Source: Pipra filicauda
Taxonomy: Eukaryota > Chordata > Aves > Passeriformes > Pipridae
Direction of reading: 5' to 3'
Length of the DNA stretch: 64,000 bases
Assembly (NCBI RefSeq): GCF_003945595.2
Contig: NW_024104283.1
Coordinates: forward strand, 3,291,036-3,355,035
Shown here: positions 61,988 to 64,000 of the stretch, piece by piece
Layout of the letters: every line of letters begins with the position of its first letter
Position numbering within the stretch: position 1 is the stretch's first letter
The notes under the pieces: generated by a model
Seen by the model: only the letters and a program-made list of their open reading frames with translations
The model's database searches: none
Told to the model about the DNA's origin: nothing
Position numbers and translations under genes: made by a program

Positions 61988-64000
61988 CTAGGAGAGGAAG
62001 GGAAGGACAGGTGTTTATATGTTGATGCTCACCAGATCTCCCCCAAACACTCATATGATGAGGCTCAAATTAAGTTCACTGCTCAAAAGTAAAGTACTTT
62101 GAAAAAACCCTGCAGTGGTTTGAATATAAACAGCAACATGTTGGAAAAAAGCTCACACAAAATCTCCCTTTTGGTAGTTTCCCATTGACTCCTGGGGAAG
62201 AGGTCCTGCCTGCTCTTAGAGTAGTGGCAGATCTCTGCCAAGCCCTGCCAGGCAATAGCTTGCACGGTGGGCAAAAGAGGATGAAATCCCTCTTGCTCAC
62301 TCTTCACCAGGAGGGTATGACTGACAGGCAAAGGACTCAGCCAAAAAAGTGCAGCTTGAGGTGTTCAAGTCTGCCCCCCACCACACAGAATGAGGCACTT
62401 GGCTCATGGTTCATATTTGACCCTGCCAACTACCCAGGAGCAGACTTCACCTAAAGACAATACAATCTTCTTCCATTGCTGGAGCTCTGCATGGCAAGCA
62501 GAAAAGCAGTCACGGTGCGCCAATAGTTATTACAGTACAGGAAAGTAGTAGGGAGCTATTAGAGGACAGAACTAGAACAAACTGAAGGCTAGAACCTGCT
62601 AATAGCAGAAGGTGGGGCTGCCAAAGGTACACACATTAAGAAACTAGAGAAAGTCCCAGAAGAATTAACATGTCAAATGAAGAGCATCTCAAAGTCTGGA
62701 TCCCGGAAAGGATGAAAACAAGAGTGTTTGAAAAGGTTGCTCTAAGTTTTTTTAATTCTTATAACCTCTTGTTCCGCACACTCATGGGGCATTACCAGAG
62801 CCTGGGTTAATATCTCTTAATTTTAGGTCCTGTCTCTCTCTACATAGAAGGAGACAGACGGTGATTCACCACATCTTAGAAGCAGTCCTGAAAGGAGGTT
62901 AGTCCTGTTACCTGGTGTTGCCTTTCATCTGCTAGCTCTAACATTTTATAAGCCATGTGCTGGGGTTACCGAACTCTTTCCTATTGACTCAAGTTGATCC
63001 TAGGCACAAAACCTGAGTTTCTGAAGCTGGGTGTGATTAATCTAGGGAATCAGATATTTATCTGGATGCATCCTTGATCTGAACCAGTATAGCGACTCTT
63101 TAGATGTAACCTGGTGCAAAAACAACATAGTCTAAACACTGAGGCTGGAAGAGCAGTAACAAAAGAAAATCTTTTAAAAACTAGACTTACTAGACAAACT
63201 TTTTCCAGAATATATAAATAGACAGGGAGAAAATGTGGAGAACAGAAAAAAAAAGTGTAGTGAAGCGCATTTTTTTTGCCCCATATTTCTCTTTCAGATT
63301 TCAGCCCATATCTGTCACTTAGGGTAAATAAAAAGCCTATGTTTTTTTAAATTTCCTAATTTTTCTGTAGCTGCCAGGCTGGTTATTTTCTATGCCTTAC
63401 CCCAACATTAACACAGGAAGTTGGTTTTGACAAATTCATGGGATTCAGAAAAAACATGTTTCATGAGTGCTAATGCTTGAAAAATTATGCAGCAGCTCCC
63501 TGTTTGTTTGTGACAATCCATAGTCTTGATATCTGTTTCCTACCTCTAACCTTGCCTAATTAAAAAGCAGAACACTTCTGTTGAAGTGTATTCTCTAAAA
63601 TTTGCAGACACTTCCAGTTATTCTACAAGCCTGTTCAGAAAAACAAGCACCATTTTGGTTGGTCAATGTGAAGCCCATCCACAAGAAGGGATGGAAGAAG
63701 GATCCAGGGAACTACAGGCCTGTCAGCCTGACCTTGGTGCCCAGCAAGGTTATGGAACAGATCATCTTGAGTGTGGTCACACAGCACATACAGGACAACC
63801 AAGGGACCAGGCCCAGCCAGCATGGGTTTAGGAGAGGTAGGTCCTGCCTGACCAACCTGATCTTCTTTTATGATCAGGTGACCCACCTAGTGGAGGATGG
63901 AAAGGCTGTGGATGTTGTCTACCTGGACTTCAGCAAAACCTTTGATACTGTCTCCCACGGCATTCTCCTGGAAAAGCTGGCATCCCAAAGTCTGGACAAG
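61988..64000 (-). other. FYN: FYN 5' intron (upstream of the ATG exon), partial
   Basis: Intronic sequence leading to noncoding first exon(s) outside the window. No CpG-rich promoter is visible. The CR1 reverse-transcriptase fragment occupies its end. Confidence 0.75.
63656..64000 (+). mobile_element. CR1 LINE reverse-transcriptase fragment, runs off the right edge
   Basis: A continuous frame reads KPIHKKGWKKDPGNYRPVSL, then GFRRGRSCLTNL and VVYLDFSKTFDTVSH, the conserved blocks of the CR1 ORF2 reverse transcriptase (the aspartate of the YLDFSKTFD block is a metal ligand). No stop is seen in about 113 codons before the window ends. The left boundary is abrupt, consistent with 5' truncation. 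Whether the catalytic FADD block downstream survives cannot be seen. Confidence 0.88.

Overview
This is a vertebrate nuclear window, almost certainly from a bird and most likely a passerine. The evidence is CR1 LINE fragments, a tRNA-Ile-headed SINE with a CR1-type tail (the TguSINE1 design known from songbirds), avian ERVL-like solo LTRs, and two recognisable genes in the same order and orientation as on human chromosome 6q21. Both genes are on the minus strand, so they read from right to left.

Right two thirds (about 21.4-62.0 kb): FYN, a Src-family tyrosine kinase. I could place every coding exon with splice junctions and matching phases. These are the ATG exon at 61976, SH3 exons at 61.1 and 56.2 kb, SH2 exons at 55.0 and 50.7 kb, the alternative exon pair 7A (47.3 kb) and 7B (46.7 kb), and kinase exons at 42.9, 41.1, 40.9, 32.3 and 22.9 kb. 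With 7A the coding exons total 1614 nt (537 aa); with 7B, 1605 nt (534 aa). These are the FynB and FynT lengths. The 5' noncoding first exon(s) and main promoter lie beyond the right edge. The 3' UTR runs left from 22872.

Left end (about 1.4-12.8 kb): the 5' half of TRAF3IP2 (Act1/CIKS, the IL-17 receptor adaptor). Three exons are supported: an 85-bp exon with a likely start codon (5641-5725), a 756-bp exon (4645-5400) and a 193-bp exon (1465-1657), all with matching phases. A small CpG-rich patch at 12.4-12.7 kb with a consensus donor at 12414 is a candidate first exon and promoter. The SEFIR-domain exons lie off the left edge.

Between the genes (about 12.9-21 kb) there is no recognisable gene. 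It holds the SINE, one solo LTR with an exact 5-bp target duplication, and simple repeats. FYN introns carry CR1 pieces and three more LTRs. A CR1 reverse-transcriptase fragment runs off the right edge.

I found no new molecular system. The observations most worth following are the TRAF3IP2 reading frame that stays open upstream of its presumed start, the divergence of the FynT-specific exon, and a 24-bp tandem array expanded from 2 to 6 units between two copies of one LTR family.
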